Shown: positions 42,707 through 54,348, counted from the stretch's first letter. The stretch is DNA of 64,000 bases from Hyphomicrobiales bacterium (GCA_003169835.1 PNAI01000016.1:62001-126000), one strand, 5' to 3'. Numbers and translations are program-made. Notes: a model not told the origin generated them from the letters alone.

Positions 42707-44245
42707 ATGCATGGAACATCAGGAGCCGCTGCGCCGGCAGAGAAGGACACTCGCGTGCAATTCGGCGACATGCGCGGGTGGATCGCGGCGCTGAAAAAAG
42801 AAGGCGAGCTGCACGAGATCAACACGGAAGTGGATTGGGATTGCGAGCTCGGCACGGTTACGCGGCGCGTGTTCGGCAATGGCGACGGCCCGGCGCTGAT
42901 GTTCAACAACATCAAGGATTACAACAAAGGCGGACGCTGCACGCAGCTGTTCACCGGTGGGCTTTCAAATTATTCACGCGTCGCCATGATGTTCGGGCTG
43001 CCGAAGAACGCGCCGATCACGGATTTGGTCAAAGCCGCGCGCAAGGCTTACGCGAGCCGCGTGCCGCCGGTGACGGTGAAGACCGGACCGGTGAAGGAGA
43101 ATATCCTCAAGGGCAACGACATCGATCTGTTCGAGTTTCCCGTGCCGCGCTGGCACCGGCTCGACGGCGGGCGCTACATCAACACGATGCAAGGCTCGGT
43201 GACGCGCGATCCGGTTTCCGGCCGCATGAACGTCGGCATCTATCGCGGCATGATCGGTAAGAAGGACACCATTCCGGTTCTGCTATGGCGGCCGCAGAAT
43301 TGGGGCCAGGACATGCAGAAATATTCCGACAAACATCAGGAGATGCCGGTTGCGTTCATCTATGGCTGGGAGCCGTGCCTGCCGTTTTGCGCGTCTTCTC
43401 CGATTCCACCGGATGTTTCCGAATATGACGTGATGGGCGCCGTGCGCGGCGCGCCGGTGGAGTTGGTCGATTGTGAAACGGTGCCGCTGCAAGTGCCGGC
43501 CACCGCCGAGATGGTGGTCGAGGGCTGGATTTCGTCCGATCCGGCGACGTTCGAAATGGAAGGGCCGTTCGGCGAATACACCGGCTATTTCGGCGGCGAT
43601 CAGGCGCCCAAGCATCGCGTGCGCGTGACCTGTATTACACATCGCAACAAGCCGATCTTCCGCGGCACGCTCGAAGGTACCATGCCGAAGATGCTCAACG
43701 AGAATTCCATTATGAGCTCGGTGCAGCGCGCGGCGCTGGCGTGGAACATTCTGGAGCGCTCGGGCGTTCCGGGCGTGACCGACGTGCATTGTCCGCCCGC
43801 CAACAACGGCACAACGCTCATCATCCAACTGCGCCAGACCTATCGCGGGCAGGCCAAGCAGGCGGCCGCCGCGATCTGGGGCTCGAGTGCCGCGCACCTG
43901 CGGTACAAGAATATCTGGGTGGTGGACGAGGACATCGACATCCACGACTACGGCGCGCTCGATTGGGCGTTTGCATATCGGGTCAATGCTGCGGAAGACG
44001 ACATCGTGTTCTTTCCCGGCACGTTCGGCTCGGCGCTCGATCCGAGCACGCGGCTCAAATACCGCAACACGTCCATGTATGGCACGGGCAAATGGTGCCG
44101 CGTGCTGATCGACGCCACCGTCAATCTCGATTTCGAGCCGGAAGAAAATTACGGCGGCAAGCGCTATCCGCCGATGGTCATTCCAGAGAAGCAGGACATG
44201 GATTTGGTGGAGAGGCGCTGGAAGGATTACGGCTTCAAGGACTGA
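42707..44245 (+). CDS. UbiD family decarboxylase
   Basis: MNVGIYRGMIGKKDTIPVLLW; VEGWISSDPATFEMEGPFGEYTGYFGGDQAPKHRVRVTCITHRNKPIFRGTLEG. Confidence 0.94.
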   Translation: MHGTSGAAAPAEKDTRVQFGDMRGWIAALKKEGELHEINTEVDWDCELGTVTRRVFGNGDGPALMFNNIKDYNKGGRCTQLFTGGLSNYSRVAMMFGLPKNAPITDLVKAARKAYASRVPPVTVKTGPVKENILKGNDIDLFEFPVPRWHRLDGGRYINTMQGSVTRDPVSGRMNVGIYRGMIGKKDTIPVLLWRPQNWGQDMQKYSDKHQEMPVAFIYGWEPCLPFCASSPIPPDVSEYDVMGAVRGAPVELVDCETVPLQVPATAEMVVEGWISSDPATFEMEGPFGEYTGYFGGDQAPKHRVRVTCITHRNKPIFRGTLEGTMPKMLNENSIMSSVQRAALAWNILERSGVPGVTDVHCPPANNGTTLIIQLRQTYRGQAKQAAAAIWGSSAAHLRYKNIWVVDEDIDIHDYGALDWAFAYRVNAAEDDIVFFPGTFGSALDPSTRLKYRNTSMYGTGKWCRVLIDATVNLDFEPEENYGGKRYPPMVIPEKQDMDLVERRWKDYGFKD

Positions 44246-44270
44246 GCGGTCTCATTGGACGGTATGTATG

Positions 44271-44303
44271 GGGTGGGCAACGGAATCGTTGCTCACCCTT
44301 TTT
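44271..44303 (+). terminator. rho-independent terminator after UbiD gene
   Basis: GGGTGGGCAACG-GAAT-CGTTGCTCACCC-TTTTT (12-bp stem with one G.T). Confidence 0.85.
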
Positions 44304-44331
44304 GTCGATCGATCACACGGTGATGAGTGGA

Positions 44332-44408
<77 letters not shown>

Positions 44409-44581
44409 GGGATCAAGGCATTTGATAGCCGATAGGCGTGGATGCAGCAACGGCGGGTTGTCATCTCGCGGTGGCTTGAGCGCGAATACACCGTGCACAA
44501 GCCGTGGCTGTCACCCCATTTGACGTTCTATAGTGCACTCTACGAATAGGCGCGCGCTCAAAGGAGCCGGAGGAAACCCCT

Positions 44582-45802
<1,221 letters not shown>

Positions 45803-45832
45803 TTTGTTTTTTTTGAAACCCGCTTACGCGAT

Positions 45833-46678
45833 TTAAGATTGCGTATGCAAGCACAGCGCTGCGAGTCGATCGACCATGGCGCTGTTGGGATCGGGCAGCG
45901 CATCGACGATGGTGAAGTGGTTGGTGCCGGCAATCGCTTCGTAGCGCGTTGTGGCGCCGCGCGCGCGCCAAGTTTCTGCGATGATCTGGCTCTGGCGCAA
46001 GAATTCGGACGATTCCAGCGAGCCTACGACCGCATCGAAGACACAAGTCTTGGCGACCGGCCATTGCAGTGGCGAAACGCGGCGCGCGAGCGCTGCATCG
46101 AGCTTGAGCTCCTGGTTCATCGAAACGTGAATGAGCGGCTCCAGGTCGAAGACGCCGGAAATCGAATAGCCAGCGGGCACAAGGTCGGCGGGGGCGTCGG
46201 CAGCGATCGACTTCCAATCGGTGGCGGCCATGCAGGCGGCAAGATGTCCGCCGGCCGAATGGCCGTAGACCATGATGCGCTGGCCGAAGCGGCGCCAGAG
46301 GTAAAGGCAGGCCTGGCGGATCTGCGAAATGATGTCGGCGATGCTGACTTGCGGGCACAGGTCGTAACCGGCGAGCGCGACGGCGACGCCGTGCGCATTG
46401 AGCCCGCTCGCCATGTGACTGAACATCGAAGGATCGAGCGAGCGCCAATAGCCGCCGTGCACGAACATCGCGAGCGGCGTGGTTCCGCTGCCCTCGGGGA
46501 AGAACAGGTCGACATACTGTCGCGGACTCGCGCCATAGGACATGCCAAGCGCGCAGCCTTCCTCCGCGCTGGCTTTTGCCCGGTAGTCGGCAGCTTCGCG
46601 CTGCCAGCGGGCAAAAATCTCAGTATGCTCCGGCACGCGCGCGCGGTTGTTGTATTCGACCTCGTAATCAATCGGCAT
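45833..46678 (-). CDS. alpha/beta hydrolase (kynurenine formamidase-like)
   Basis: FVHGGYWRSLDPSMFSH, YGHSAGGHLAACM, GTNHFTIVD; start set at MPIDYEVEYNN. Confidence 0.85.
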   Translation of the reverse strand: MPIDYEVEYNNRARVPEHTEIFARWQREAADYRAKASAEEGCALGMSYGASPRQYVDLFFPEGSGTTPLAMFVHGGYWRSLDPSMFSHMASGLNAHGVAVALAGYDLCPQVSIADIISQIRQACLYLWRRFGQRIMVYGHSAGGHLAACMAATDWKSIAADAPADLVPAGYSISGVFDLEPLIHVSMNQELKLDAALARRVSPLQWPVAKTCVFDAVVGSLESSEFLRQSQIIAETWRARGATTRYEAIAGTNHFTIVDALPDPNSAMVDRLAALCLHTQS

Positions 46679-46785
46679 GCCCAGCTCCCGACTCACGGGC
46701 CGCAGATTGGGGTAAGAGGGCACCGCGGGCAAGTAAATATGCGAGGCCGATTGTTCCAATATGAGCGGGGCGTTATGAGTTGCCC

Positions 46786-47916
46786 ATGAAAGTTAACGGC
46801 ATATCCACACGCAGCGTCTGGCGAGAGCCGGATGGCGTCTCGGTCGGCGTGATCGATCAAGCGTTGTTGCCATATCGGTTCGCAACCATTCGGCTTGCGA
46901 CGCTGGAAGACATCGCGCGCGCGATCAGCAGCATGCAGGTGCGCGGCGCGCCGCTGATCGGGGCCGTTGCCGCATACGGGCTTTGCATGGCGCTGCGCGT
47001 GGATGCTTCGGACGAAAATCTCGAGCGCGCCTATTCAATGCTGCTGGCCACGCGCCCGACAGCGATCAATCTGAAATGGGCGCTCGATGAGGCGATGGCG
47101 GCGGTGCGCAATTTGCCGCGCGATCAACGCGTGGCCGCTGCTTATCGCCGCGCCGACGAAATCTGCGACGAGGACGTCGCCATCAATCAGGCCATTGGAC
47201 AAAACGGACTAAGGTTGATCGAAGACATTGCGCGACGGAAAAAATCCGATGCGCCAGTCAACGTGCTCACGCATTGCAATGCGGGCTGGCTTGCTACGGT
47301 CGATCTGGGCACAGCGACGGCGCCGATCTATCTCGCGCATGATGCAGGGATCAAAGTCCATGTCTTCGTCGATGAGACGCGCCCGCGCAATCAAGGTGCG
47401 CTCACCGCGTGGGAACTCGGCCAGCACGGCGTGCCGCATACGTTCATCGCAGACAATACCGGCGGGCATTTGATGCAGCACGGGTTGGTCGACATCGCCA
47501 TCGTCGGCACCGACCGCGTCACCGCGCAAGGCGACGTGTGCAACAAGATCGGCACTTATCTCAAGGCGCTCGCCGCCAAGGACAACAATGTTCCATTTTA
47601 TGTGGCGCTGCCCTCGCCGACGATCGATTTCACTGTCACCGATGGAATTGCCGAAATTCCGATCGAGCAACGCGGGGCAGAGGAGATCGCGAACGTGACC
47701 GGGCGCGGCGCTGACGGTGGCGTTACAACGGTGCGCGTCGTGCCCGAGGGCTCGGACGTTGCGAATTACGCGTTCGACGTTACGCCGGCGCGTCTGGTGA
47801 GCGGGCTGATCACCGAGCGTGGCGTGATTGCTGCCACGCGCGGGGCGCTCGCAAAGGTATTTCCCGAGCGTGCGAATTCTGCAAAATATGCGCCGAGCGG
47901 CAGGTCAGAGGGTTGA
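46786..47916 (+). CDS. mtnA: S-methyl-5-thioribose-1-phosphate isomerase
   Basis: MQVRGAPLIGAVAAYGL, LTHCNAGWLAT, DETRPRNQGALTAWELGQHGVP, IVGTDRVTAQGDVCNKIGTY. Confidence 0.95.
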   Translation: MKVNGISTRSVWREPDGVSVGVIDQALLPYRFATIRLATLEDIARAISSMQVRGAPLIGAVAAYGLCMALRVDASDENLERAYSMLLATRPTAINLKWALDEAMAAVRNLPRDQRVAAAYRRADEICDEDVAINQAIGQNGLRLIEDIARRKKSDAPVNVLTHCNAGWLATVDLGTATAPIYLAHDAGIKVHVFVDETRPRNQGALTAWELGQHGVPHTFIADNTGGHLMQHGLVDIAIVGTDRVTAQGDVCNKIGTYLKALAAKDNNVPFYVALPSPTIDFTVTDGIAEIPIEQRGAEEIANVTGRGADGGVTTVRVVPEGSDVANYAFDVTPARLVSGLITERGVIAATRGALAKVFPERANSAKYAPSGRSEG

Positions 47917-47918
47917 AT

Positions 47919-48950
47919 ATGGCCGGAAAATTCGGATGGATTGCGTCTTCGATCGGGCTCACGTTCGTGTTCTGCTTTGCCGGCTCTATGCCGGTTCACA
48001 CACAATCGCCGGGCGAGACATTTGCCGGCAAGAACATCTCGGTGATCATCGGTTTTGGTGCGGGCGGTGGCTACGACATGTGGGGCCGTCTCGTCGCGCG
48101 CCACATCGGTAAACATCTTCCGGGTAAGCCCAATACCATCGCGCAAAATATGCCGGGCGCGGGCAGTTATGTCGCGGCGAGCCACATCTATGGCGCCGCG
48201 CCGAAGGACGGCACGGTGCTCGCGATCATCGCGCGCGATGCAGCGCTCGGGCCGCTGTCCAGCGCGCCGGGCGCGCGATTTGACGCGACCAAACTCTCGT
48301 GGATCGGCACGCCGACGAAGGAGCACAATGTGTGCATCGCCTATCACACGGTGGCGGTGAAGAGTGTGGCCGATCTGCGTGAGAAACAATTGATCCTGGG
48401 AGATACCGGGCCGGGCACCGGCACAAGGTCGTATCCGAAAGTGCTCAACGATCTGCTCGGATTCAAATTCAAGCTGGTCGGAGGTTTTCAGTCGTCGGCG
48501 GATGTGTTCCTGGCGATGGAACGGGGGGAGGTCGATGGCATCTGCGAGAGCCTCGACAGTGTGATGAACCGCAGGCCGGATTGGATATCGAGCAAGAAAG
48601 TGACGGTTCTGCTGCAGGCGGGAGCTGCGCCGCATCGCGATTTAAAAGATGTACCGAATGTTCTCGATCTTGCGCGCAACAGCGACGAACGCCAAGTTCT
48701 GGAATTCTTGTACGCCGGACAAGAGATTGGGCGGCCGTTCGTCGCACCGCCGGATATGCCGGCGGATCGGCTCAAAATGCTGCGCGATGCTTTCAACGCG
48801 ACCATGAAAGATGCCGATTTCGTGGCGGACGCCAAGCGCAATAAATTTGAGTTGGAGCCCGAAGACGGCGAACATCTGGCGGCGCTGATCAAGAAAATCT
48901 ACGCGACGCCAAAGCCGATCATCGACAGGGTGACTGAGCTCATCAAGTGA
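47919..48950 (+). CDS. Bug/TctC-like substrate-binding protein
   Basis: VIIGFGAGGGYDMWGRLVARHIGKHLPGKPNTIAQNMPGAGSYVAASHIYGAAPKDGT. Confidence 0.85.
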   Translation: MAGKFGWIASSIGLTFVFCFAGSMPVHTQSPGETFAGKNISVIIGFGAGGGYDMWGRLVARHIGKHLPGKPNTIAQNMPGAGSYVAASHIYGAAPKDGTVLAIIARDAALGPLSSAPGARFDATKLSWIGTPTKEHNVCIAYHTVAVKSVADLREKQLILGDTGPGTGTRSYPKVLNDLLGFKFKLVGGFQSSADVFLAMERGEVDGICESLDSVMNRRPDWISSKKVTVLLQAGAAPHRDLKDVPNVLDLARNSDERQVLEFLYAGQEIGRPFVAPPDMPADRLKMLRDAFNATMKDADFVADAKRNKFELEPEDGEHLAALIKKIYATPKPIIDRVTELIK

Positions 48951-48960
48951 CTTTTGATTT

Positions 48961-49065
48961 TGTCATTCCGGGGCGACGCGAAGCGTCGAGCCCGGAATCT
49001 AGAGGCAAACTCAGAACAAGCATTTGGATTCCGGGTCCGCGCCTTTGGCGCGTCCCGGAATGACG
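48961..49065. repeat. bipartite REP-like element between convergent genes
   Basis: GTCATTCCGGGGCGACGCGAAGCGTCGAGCCCGGAATC ... GATTCCGGGTCCGCGCCTTTGGCGCGTCCCGGAATGAC; outer arms inverted. Confidence 0.85.
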
Positions 49066-49082
49066 AGTTGAGAGAATTCGAT

Positions 49083-49637
49083 TTAGCGCGGGGCGCGTTT
49101 GGCCAAGATCCGCTGCAGGGTGCGGCGGTGCATGTTGAGCCGGCGTGCCGTCTCCGACACGTTGCGGGCGCACAGTTCGTAGATGCGCTGGATGTGTTCC
49201 CAGCGTACGCGGTCGGCCGACATGGGATGTTCCGGCGGTTCGGCCTTCTTGCCATCGAGTGCCAGCAAAGCCGCCACCACGTCGTCGGCGTCGGCGGGTT
49301 TGGCAAGGTAATCGATGGCGCCGATCTTGATCGCGTTCACGGCGGTCGCGATGTTGCCGTAGCCGGTCAGCACGATGGCGCGCGCGTCCGGACGCCGTTC
49401 TTTGAGCGCCGAGATGACATCAAGTCCGCTGCCGTCGCCCAGCCGCATATCGACGACGGCAAAAGCAGGCGGTGCGCGTTCCACGTGCTGGAGCCCTTCG
49501 GAAACCGCCTCCGCGGTCGTCACCTCGAAGCCGCGGCTCTCCATCGCGCGGGCGAGGCGCTGCACGAACGCCTTGTCGTCGTCGACGATCAGCAGTGATC
49601 GCTCGGGCACATTTGCCAAAGTAGCGACGTCGCTCAT
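49083..49637 (-). CDS. regA: redox response regulator, RegA/PrrA/ActR type
   Basis: LLIVDDDKAFVQRLARAMESRGFEV, VVDMRLGDGSGL, HTH NVSETARRLNMHRRTLQRILAKRAP. Confidence 0.92.
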   Translation of the reverse strand: MSDVATLANVPERSLLIVDDDKAFVQRLARAMESRGFEVTTAEAVSEGLQHVERAPPAFAVVDMRLGDGSGLDVISALKERRPDARAIVLTGYGNIATAVNAIKIGAIDYLAKPADADDVVAALLALDGKKAEPPEHPMSADRVRWEHIQRIYELCARNVSETARRLNMHRRTLQRILAKRAPR

Positions 49638-49707
49638 CGCGTTCCTCTATTTTCAGCCATTGGTTGAAGATTAGAGAAGTAACGCGCCTAGCTCAAGCAA
49701 AATGAAT

Positions 49708-51030
49708 TCACGAAACCGCCGCGGTTAACGGACGCTCAAAATCCTCGCGCCCCCAACGGATTCGAACCACCGCTCCACGATCGGGAAATGCCCGATTTTC
49801 GAAATTCAGCGTTGCGCCCGATCGTTCGAGCAACGTCTTGGCGATGAAAAAGCCTAGTCCCAAGCCCGTGGTTTCGCTGCCGGCATTCATGCGGCGCCGC
49901 TTGCTCGATTTCACATAGGGCTCGCCGATACGGTCAATGATCTCCGGCGCAAAACCCGGCCCGTCGTCGCTGATGGTCACGGCAACATCCTCGCCGCTCC
50001 AATCGGCCGCGACCTCGACGCGCTTCTGGGCAAAATCGACGGCGTTTTCGAGCAGATTGCCGAGTCCATAAAGTATCGCGGGATTGCGCGCGCCGACGGG
50101 CGGTGCAAGCTGGTGCGGTACTGCGACTTCGATTGCGACCCCGAAATTGCGGTGCGGCGCCACGACTTCTTCGATCAATGCGGTGAACGGCATGCGGTCG
50201 AACGGCTCGCCGCTTGCCGACAGCTCGGTGAGCTTTGCCAGGATGCCGCGGCAACGCTGCGACTGTTCGCGCAGCAGGCGCACATCCTCGGCATGTGGTG
50301 AATCCGGCGGGATGGCGCGCTCGAGTTCCTTGGCGATCACCGAAATGGTGGACAGCGGCGTGCCGAGTTCATGGGCGGCTGCGGCGGCGAGACCATCGAG
50401 CTGCGAGAGATGCTGCTCGCGCTCGAGTACGAGTTCGGTAGCGGCGAGCGCTTCGGCAAGTTGGCGGCCTTCTTCGGTGATTTGCCAGGAATAGAGACCG
50501 ATGAAGAGAATGGACAGCAAAATCGACAGCCAAACTCCCAGCATGTAGATCCACGGCAAATCGAGTGGGTCTTCGTTCTCCCAGGGCAGCGGATAATGCA
50601 CGAACAAAAGTATCGTGGCACAAAGCATCGCGAATCCGCCAAGGACCAGTGTCAGGCGCGGCGGCAACGCAGTAGCCGAAAGCAGGACGGGCGCGAGAAA
50701 TAGAAACGCGAATGGATTTTGCAGCCCGCCGGTGAGGAACAAAAGCGCTGCGAGTTCGGCGGTATCAAAGGCCAGCAGCCAAGCGGCGCGGTCGGGCTCG
50801 ACGCGCTGAGAGGTGCTAAAGCGCACGCGCAGCATCACGTTGAGCCACACCGCGAGGACGATCACGGCCATGCATGGCCAGATCGGCAATTCGAAATCGA
50901 GGCCGTAATAGACCACTACTACGGCGGTGGTCTGACCAATGATCGCGAACCAGCGCAGCCGCAGCAATGTGTCAAGCCGGACCTGCCGCCGCTGCGGCAG
51001 ATGGAGCTTGTCAAAATCCTGACCAAGCAT
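49708..51030 (-). CDS. regB: redox sensor histidine kinase, RegB/PrrB/ActS type
   Basis: GGLQNPF heptad region, AAAAAHELGTPLSTISV H-box, LREQSQRCRGIL cysteine context. Confidence 0.92.
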   Translation of the reverse strand: MLGQDFDKLHLPQRRQVRLDTLLRLRWFAIIGQTTAVVVVYYGLDFELPIWPCMAVIVLAVWLNVMLRVRFSTSQRVEPDRAAWLLAFDTAELAALLFLTGGLQNPFAFLFLAPVLLSATALPPRLTLVLGGFAMLCATILLFVHYPLPWENEDPLDLPWIYMLGVWLSILLSILFIGLYSWQITEEGRQLAEALAATELVLEREQHLSQLDGLAAAAAHELGTPLSTISVIAKELERAIPPDSPHAEDVRLLREQSQRCRGILAKLTELSASGEPFDRMPFTALIEEVVAPHRNFGVAIEVAVPHQLAPPVGARNPAILYGLGNLLENAVDFAQKRVEVAADWSGEDVAVTISDDGPGFAPEIIDRIGEPYVKSSKRRRMNAGSETTGLGLGFFIAKTLLERSGATLNFENRAFPDRGAVVRIRWGREDFERPLTAAVS

Positions 51031-51181
51031 GGCTGCAATGTAGCGGTTCGCTTGGCCGGCTTAAATACCGGATTGTGCGCTGGCGGGCTTTATCTTGGGC
51101 CGTTAACTTGCGCCTATTGTTGCGGCCGAAGACGCGGTGGGGCTTGCGCCGGGGCGCTTGCCGCGTCACATCTGCGGCATC

Positions 51182-51955
51182 ATGCTGTCCGCTGCAACCA
51201 TGCCCGCCGACCCCACCATCACCGTCGATTGCCTGGTCAAGATCTATGGAAAAGATGTCGCGGTCGATGGCATTTCATTTGCGCTCAAGCCGGGCTCGGT
51301 CACGGCGCTGCTGGGCGCCAACGGTGCCGGCAAGTCCACGACCATCGCGACGATCATGGGTCTGCTGACGCCGACGTCGGGCCGCGCGACGGTGCTCGGC
51401 GCGGAAATGCCGCGGCAGCGCCATCGCGTGCTTCACCGTATGAATTTCGAAAGTCCCTATGTCGACATGCCGATGCGGCTCACCATCCAGCAGAACCTGA
51501 CGGTTTTCGGCATGCTCTATGGGGTTGCGAATTTGCCTGAGCGCATCGCAAGGCTTGCCGCGGAACTTGAACTCACGGAGCTGCTCGACCGGCCGACCGG
51601 CAAATTGTCGTCGGGCCAGAAGACCCGCGTGTCGCTGGCAAAATCGCTGATTAACGAACCGGACGTCCTGCTGCTCGACGAGCCAACCGCTTCGCTCGAT
51701 CCCGATACGGCAGATTGGGTGCGCGGGCGGCTTGAGCGCTATTGCAGGGAGCGGCATGCCACCGTGCTGTTGGCCTCACACAACATGGCGGAAGTCGAAC
51801 GGCTGTGCGAGCGCGTCATCATGATGAAGCGCGGGCGGATCGAAGACGACGACACGCCGGAACGGCTGATCGCGCGCTACGGTCGGAATACGCTGGAAGA
51901 AGTCTTTCTCGACATTGCGCGCGGCCGCACCGACGCTCGCGAGGCCGCGCAATGA
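51182..51955 (+). CDS. ABC-2-type transporter ATP-binding protein
   Basis: GANGAGKSTTIATIMGL, LSSGQKTRVSLAKSLINEPDVLLLDEPTASLDPD; start 51182 or 51200. Confidence 0.93.
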   Translation: MLSAATMPADPTITVDCLVKIYGKDVAVDGISFALKPGSVTALLGANGAGKSTTIATIMGLLTPTSGRATVLGAEMPRQRHRVLHRMNFESPYVDMPMRLTIQQNLTVFGMLYGVANLPERIARLAAELELTELLDRPTGKLSSGQKTRVSLAKSLINEPDVLLLDEPTASLDPDTADWVRGRLERYCRERHATVLLASHNMAEVERLCERVIMMKRGRIEDDDTPERLIARYGRNTLEEVFLDIARGRTDAREAAQ

Positions 51956-52773
51956 GCGTGCAGGAAAACGAAGCCGTTATGTTTTCGACGCGGCGCGTGT
52001 TGGCGATGGTGCTGCGCTATTGGTATCTGCTGCGCTCGTCCTGGCCGCGCATTCTCGATCTGATCTATTGGCCCGCGGTGCAGATGCTGATGTGGGGATT
52101 CCTGCAACTCTATCTGAACCAGAATTCCGGCTTCTTCAATAAAGCCGGCGGCACATTCATAGGTGCGGTGCTGTTGTGGGATATTTTATTCCGCGGCCAG
52201 CTTGGATTCTCGATCTCGTTTCTAGAGGAAATGTATGCGCGCAACATGGGCAATCTGATGATGAGCCCGTTGCGGCCGGTCGAGTTCGTCACAGCACTGA
52301 TGGTGATGAGCATTATCCGGCTGGCGATCGGCATGGTGCCGGTCTCGCTGCTTGCGATTGCATTTTTCGGATTCAATCTGTGGGGTTTCGGCCTCGCGCT
52401 TGCGGCGTTCTTCCTCAATCTCATCTTGACGAGCTGGGCGATCGGAATTTTCGTGGCGGGACTGCTGCTGCGCAATGGACTCGGCGCTGAGAGTCTTGCC
52501 TGGACCTTCATGTTTTTGTTTCTGCCGCTCACCTGCGTCTATTATCCGGTGGCGGTGCTGCCGGTCTGGCTGCAGCCGGTCGCGTGGTCCTTGCCGCCGA
52601 CCTATGTGTTCGAGGGCATGCGCGCGCTGCTGATCGATCATGTGTTCCGCGCCGACCTGATGATCGAAGCGTTCGCCATCAATGTCGGATTGTTTGCGGC
52701 GGGGGCGGTAGCGTTCTTTATGCTTTTGCGCAGTGCGCGCCGGCACGGAACGCTCCTGCAGACCGGCGAATAA
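51952..52773 (+). CDS. ABC-2-type transporter permease
   Basis: Six hydrophobic segments; overlaps ATPase gene by ATGA. Confidence 0.9.
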   Translation: MSVQENEAVMFSTRRVLAMVLRYWYLLRSSWPRILDLIYWPAVQMLMWGFLQLYLNQNSGFFNKAGGTFIGAVLLWDILFRGQLGFSISFLEEMYARNMGNLMMSPLRPVEFVTALMVMSIIRLAIGMVPVSLLAIAFFGFNLWGFGLALAAFFLNLILTSWAIGIFVAGLLLRNGLGAESLAWTFMFLFLPLTCVYYPVAVLPVWLQPVAWSLPPTYVFEGMRALLIDHVFRADLMIEAFAINVGLFAAGAVAFFMLLRSARRHGTLLQTGE

Positions 52774-52865
52774 GGCATTGCTGCGATGCGGCGGCCACAA
52801 CCTGCTGAATTCATGTCAATTTTCAAGGTAACGGATTACAACAAGCCGATAGTTATATTGACGGT

Positions 52866-54248
52866 ATGGCTGCGAATCGTCAGGATGCTGCATCGCAACA
52901 AGATCGGGCCGGGGCCCATAAAATGGCAATTGGAGAATTTGGCGGGGCGCCACAGACCGGCGGTCCGGTGGCTTCGACCGGCCTCTACTGGCTCTATGAG
53001 ATGAGCCACGCCGCGCTCAATCCCTGGCGCGTCATGGCCGATGTGACAAAGCTCTATTTCAAAAATCCGCTCAATCCGCTGACGCGCACCCAGTTCGGCA
53101 AGACAATGGCTGCGTCCGCCGAATTGTTCGAGCGCATCACACGCCGCTACGGCAAGCCGGAGTGGCACATCGATTCCACTTTGGTCGGTGGCGAGCGCGT
53201 GCCGGTCCATATCAGCTGCGTGTGGGAGCGGCCGTTCTGCCAGCTGCTGCACTTTGAGCGCGTGTTCGAACGCGTACCGCAGCGGCCGCAGCCGAAGCTT
53301 CTGATCGTGGCGCCAATGTCAGGCCATTACGCCACGCTGCTGCACGGCACGGTCGAGGCCTTCCTGCCTAATTTCGATGTCCACATCACCGATTGGATCG
53401 ATGCGCGCATGGTGCCGGTGGCTGAAGGCCGGTTCGATCTCGACGACTACATCGACTATGTCATCAGCATGCTGCATCGGCTTGGCGGAGACACCAACGT
53501 GATCGCCGTGTGCCAGCCTTCGGTACCGGTGCTGGCCGCCGCAGCGTTGATGGAAGCGAGCAACGACGCGTACGCGCCGCGGTCCATCGTGCTGATGGGC
53601 GGGCCGATCGATACGCGCGTCAATCCGACGGGAGTCAATAAGCTAGCAGAAGAGCGGGGCATCAATTGGTTCCGCAACAACGTCATCACCAAAGTGCCGT
53701 TTCCGCATCCGGGTCTCATGCGTGATGTGTATCCTGGATTCCTGCAGCTCAATGGTTTTGTGAGCATGAATCTCGACCGGCATGTCGATGCGCATCAAAA
53801 TATGTTTTTGCATCTGGTTGGCGGCGACGGCGATTCAGCGCAGAAGCACCGGGAATTTTATGATGAATATTTGGCGGTGATGGATCTTACGGCGGAGTTC
53901 TATCTGCAGACTGTCGATACCGTTTTTGTCCGTCATGCGCTGCCGAAGGGCGAGATGACCCACCGCGGCCATCCGATCGATCCGTCTATGATCCGCAGAG
54001 CCGCGCTACTGACGATCGAGGGCGAAAGAGACGACATATCAGGCGTCGGGCAGACCGAGGCTGCGCACAAGCTGTGCGTGAACATTCCGCTGGAGCGCAA
54101 GGCGCATTATCTGCAGCTTGGCGTTGGCCATTTTGGCGTGTTCAACGGCTCGCGATTCCGCGCCGAAATCGCTCCGCGCATCTCGGATTTCATCCGCTCC
54201 ATCAGCGCGCCGGTGGCACGCAAGGCATCCGTGCGCGTGGTGGCTTAA
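52866..54248 (+). CDS. phaZ: intracellular polyhydroxyalkanoate depolymerase
   Basis: YEMSHAALNPWRVMADVTKLYFKNPLNPLTRTQFGKTMAASAELFERITRRYGKPEW; VCQPSVPVLAAAALM; start may be 52923. Confidence 0.93.
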   Translation: MAANRQDAASQQDRAGAHKMAIGEFGGAPQTGGPVASTGLYWLYEMSHAALNPWRVMADVTKLYFKNPLNPLTRTQFGKTMAASAELFERITRRYGKPEWHIDSTLVGGERVPVHISCVWERPFCQLLHFERVFERVPQRPQPKLLIVAPMSGHYATLLHGTVEAFLPNFDVHITDWIDARMVPVAEGRFDLDDYIDYVISMLHRLGGDTNVIAVCQPSVPVLAAAALMEASNDAYAPRSIVLMGGPIDTRVNPTGVNKLAEERGINWFRNNVITKVPFPHPGLMRDVYPGFLQLNGFVSMNLDRHVDAHQNMFLHLVGGDGDSAQKHREFYDEYLAVMDLTAEFYLQTVDTVFVRHALPKGEMTHRGHPIDPSMIRRAALLTIEGERDDISGVGQTEAAHKLCVNIPLERKAHYLQLGVGHFGVFNGSRFRAEIAPRISDFIRSISAPVARKASVRVVA

Positions 54249-54348
54249 AGTCCATCGTCTCCTTTGACTGTGCGCGTCTGACTTGCTCCAATCGGGGGCC
54301 GGGAGATGTTTCGTCTCATATCCGGAAATATTCCCATCGGTTCGAACC

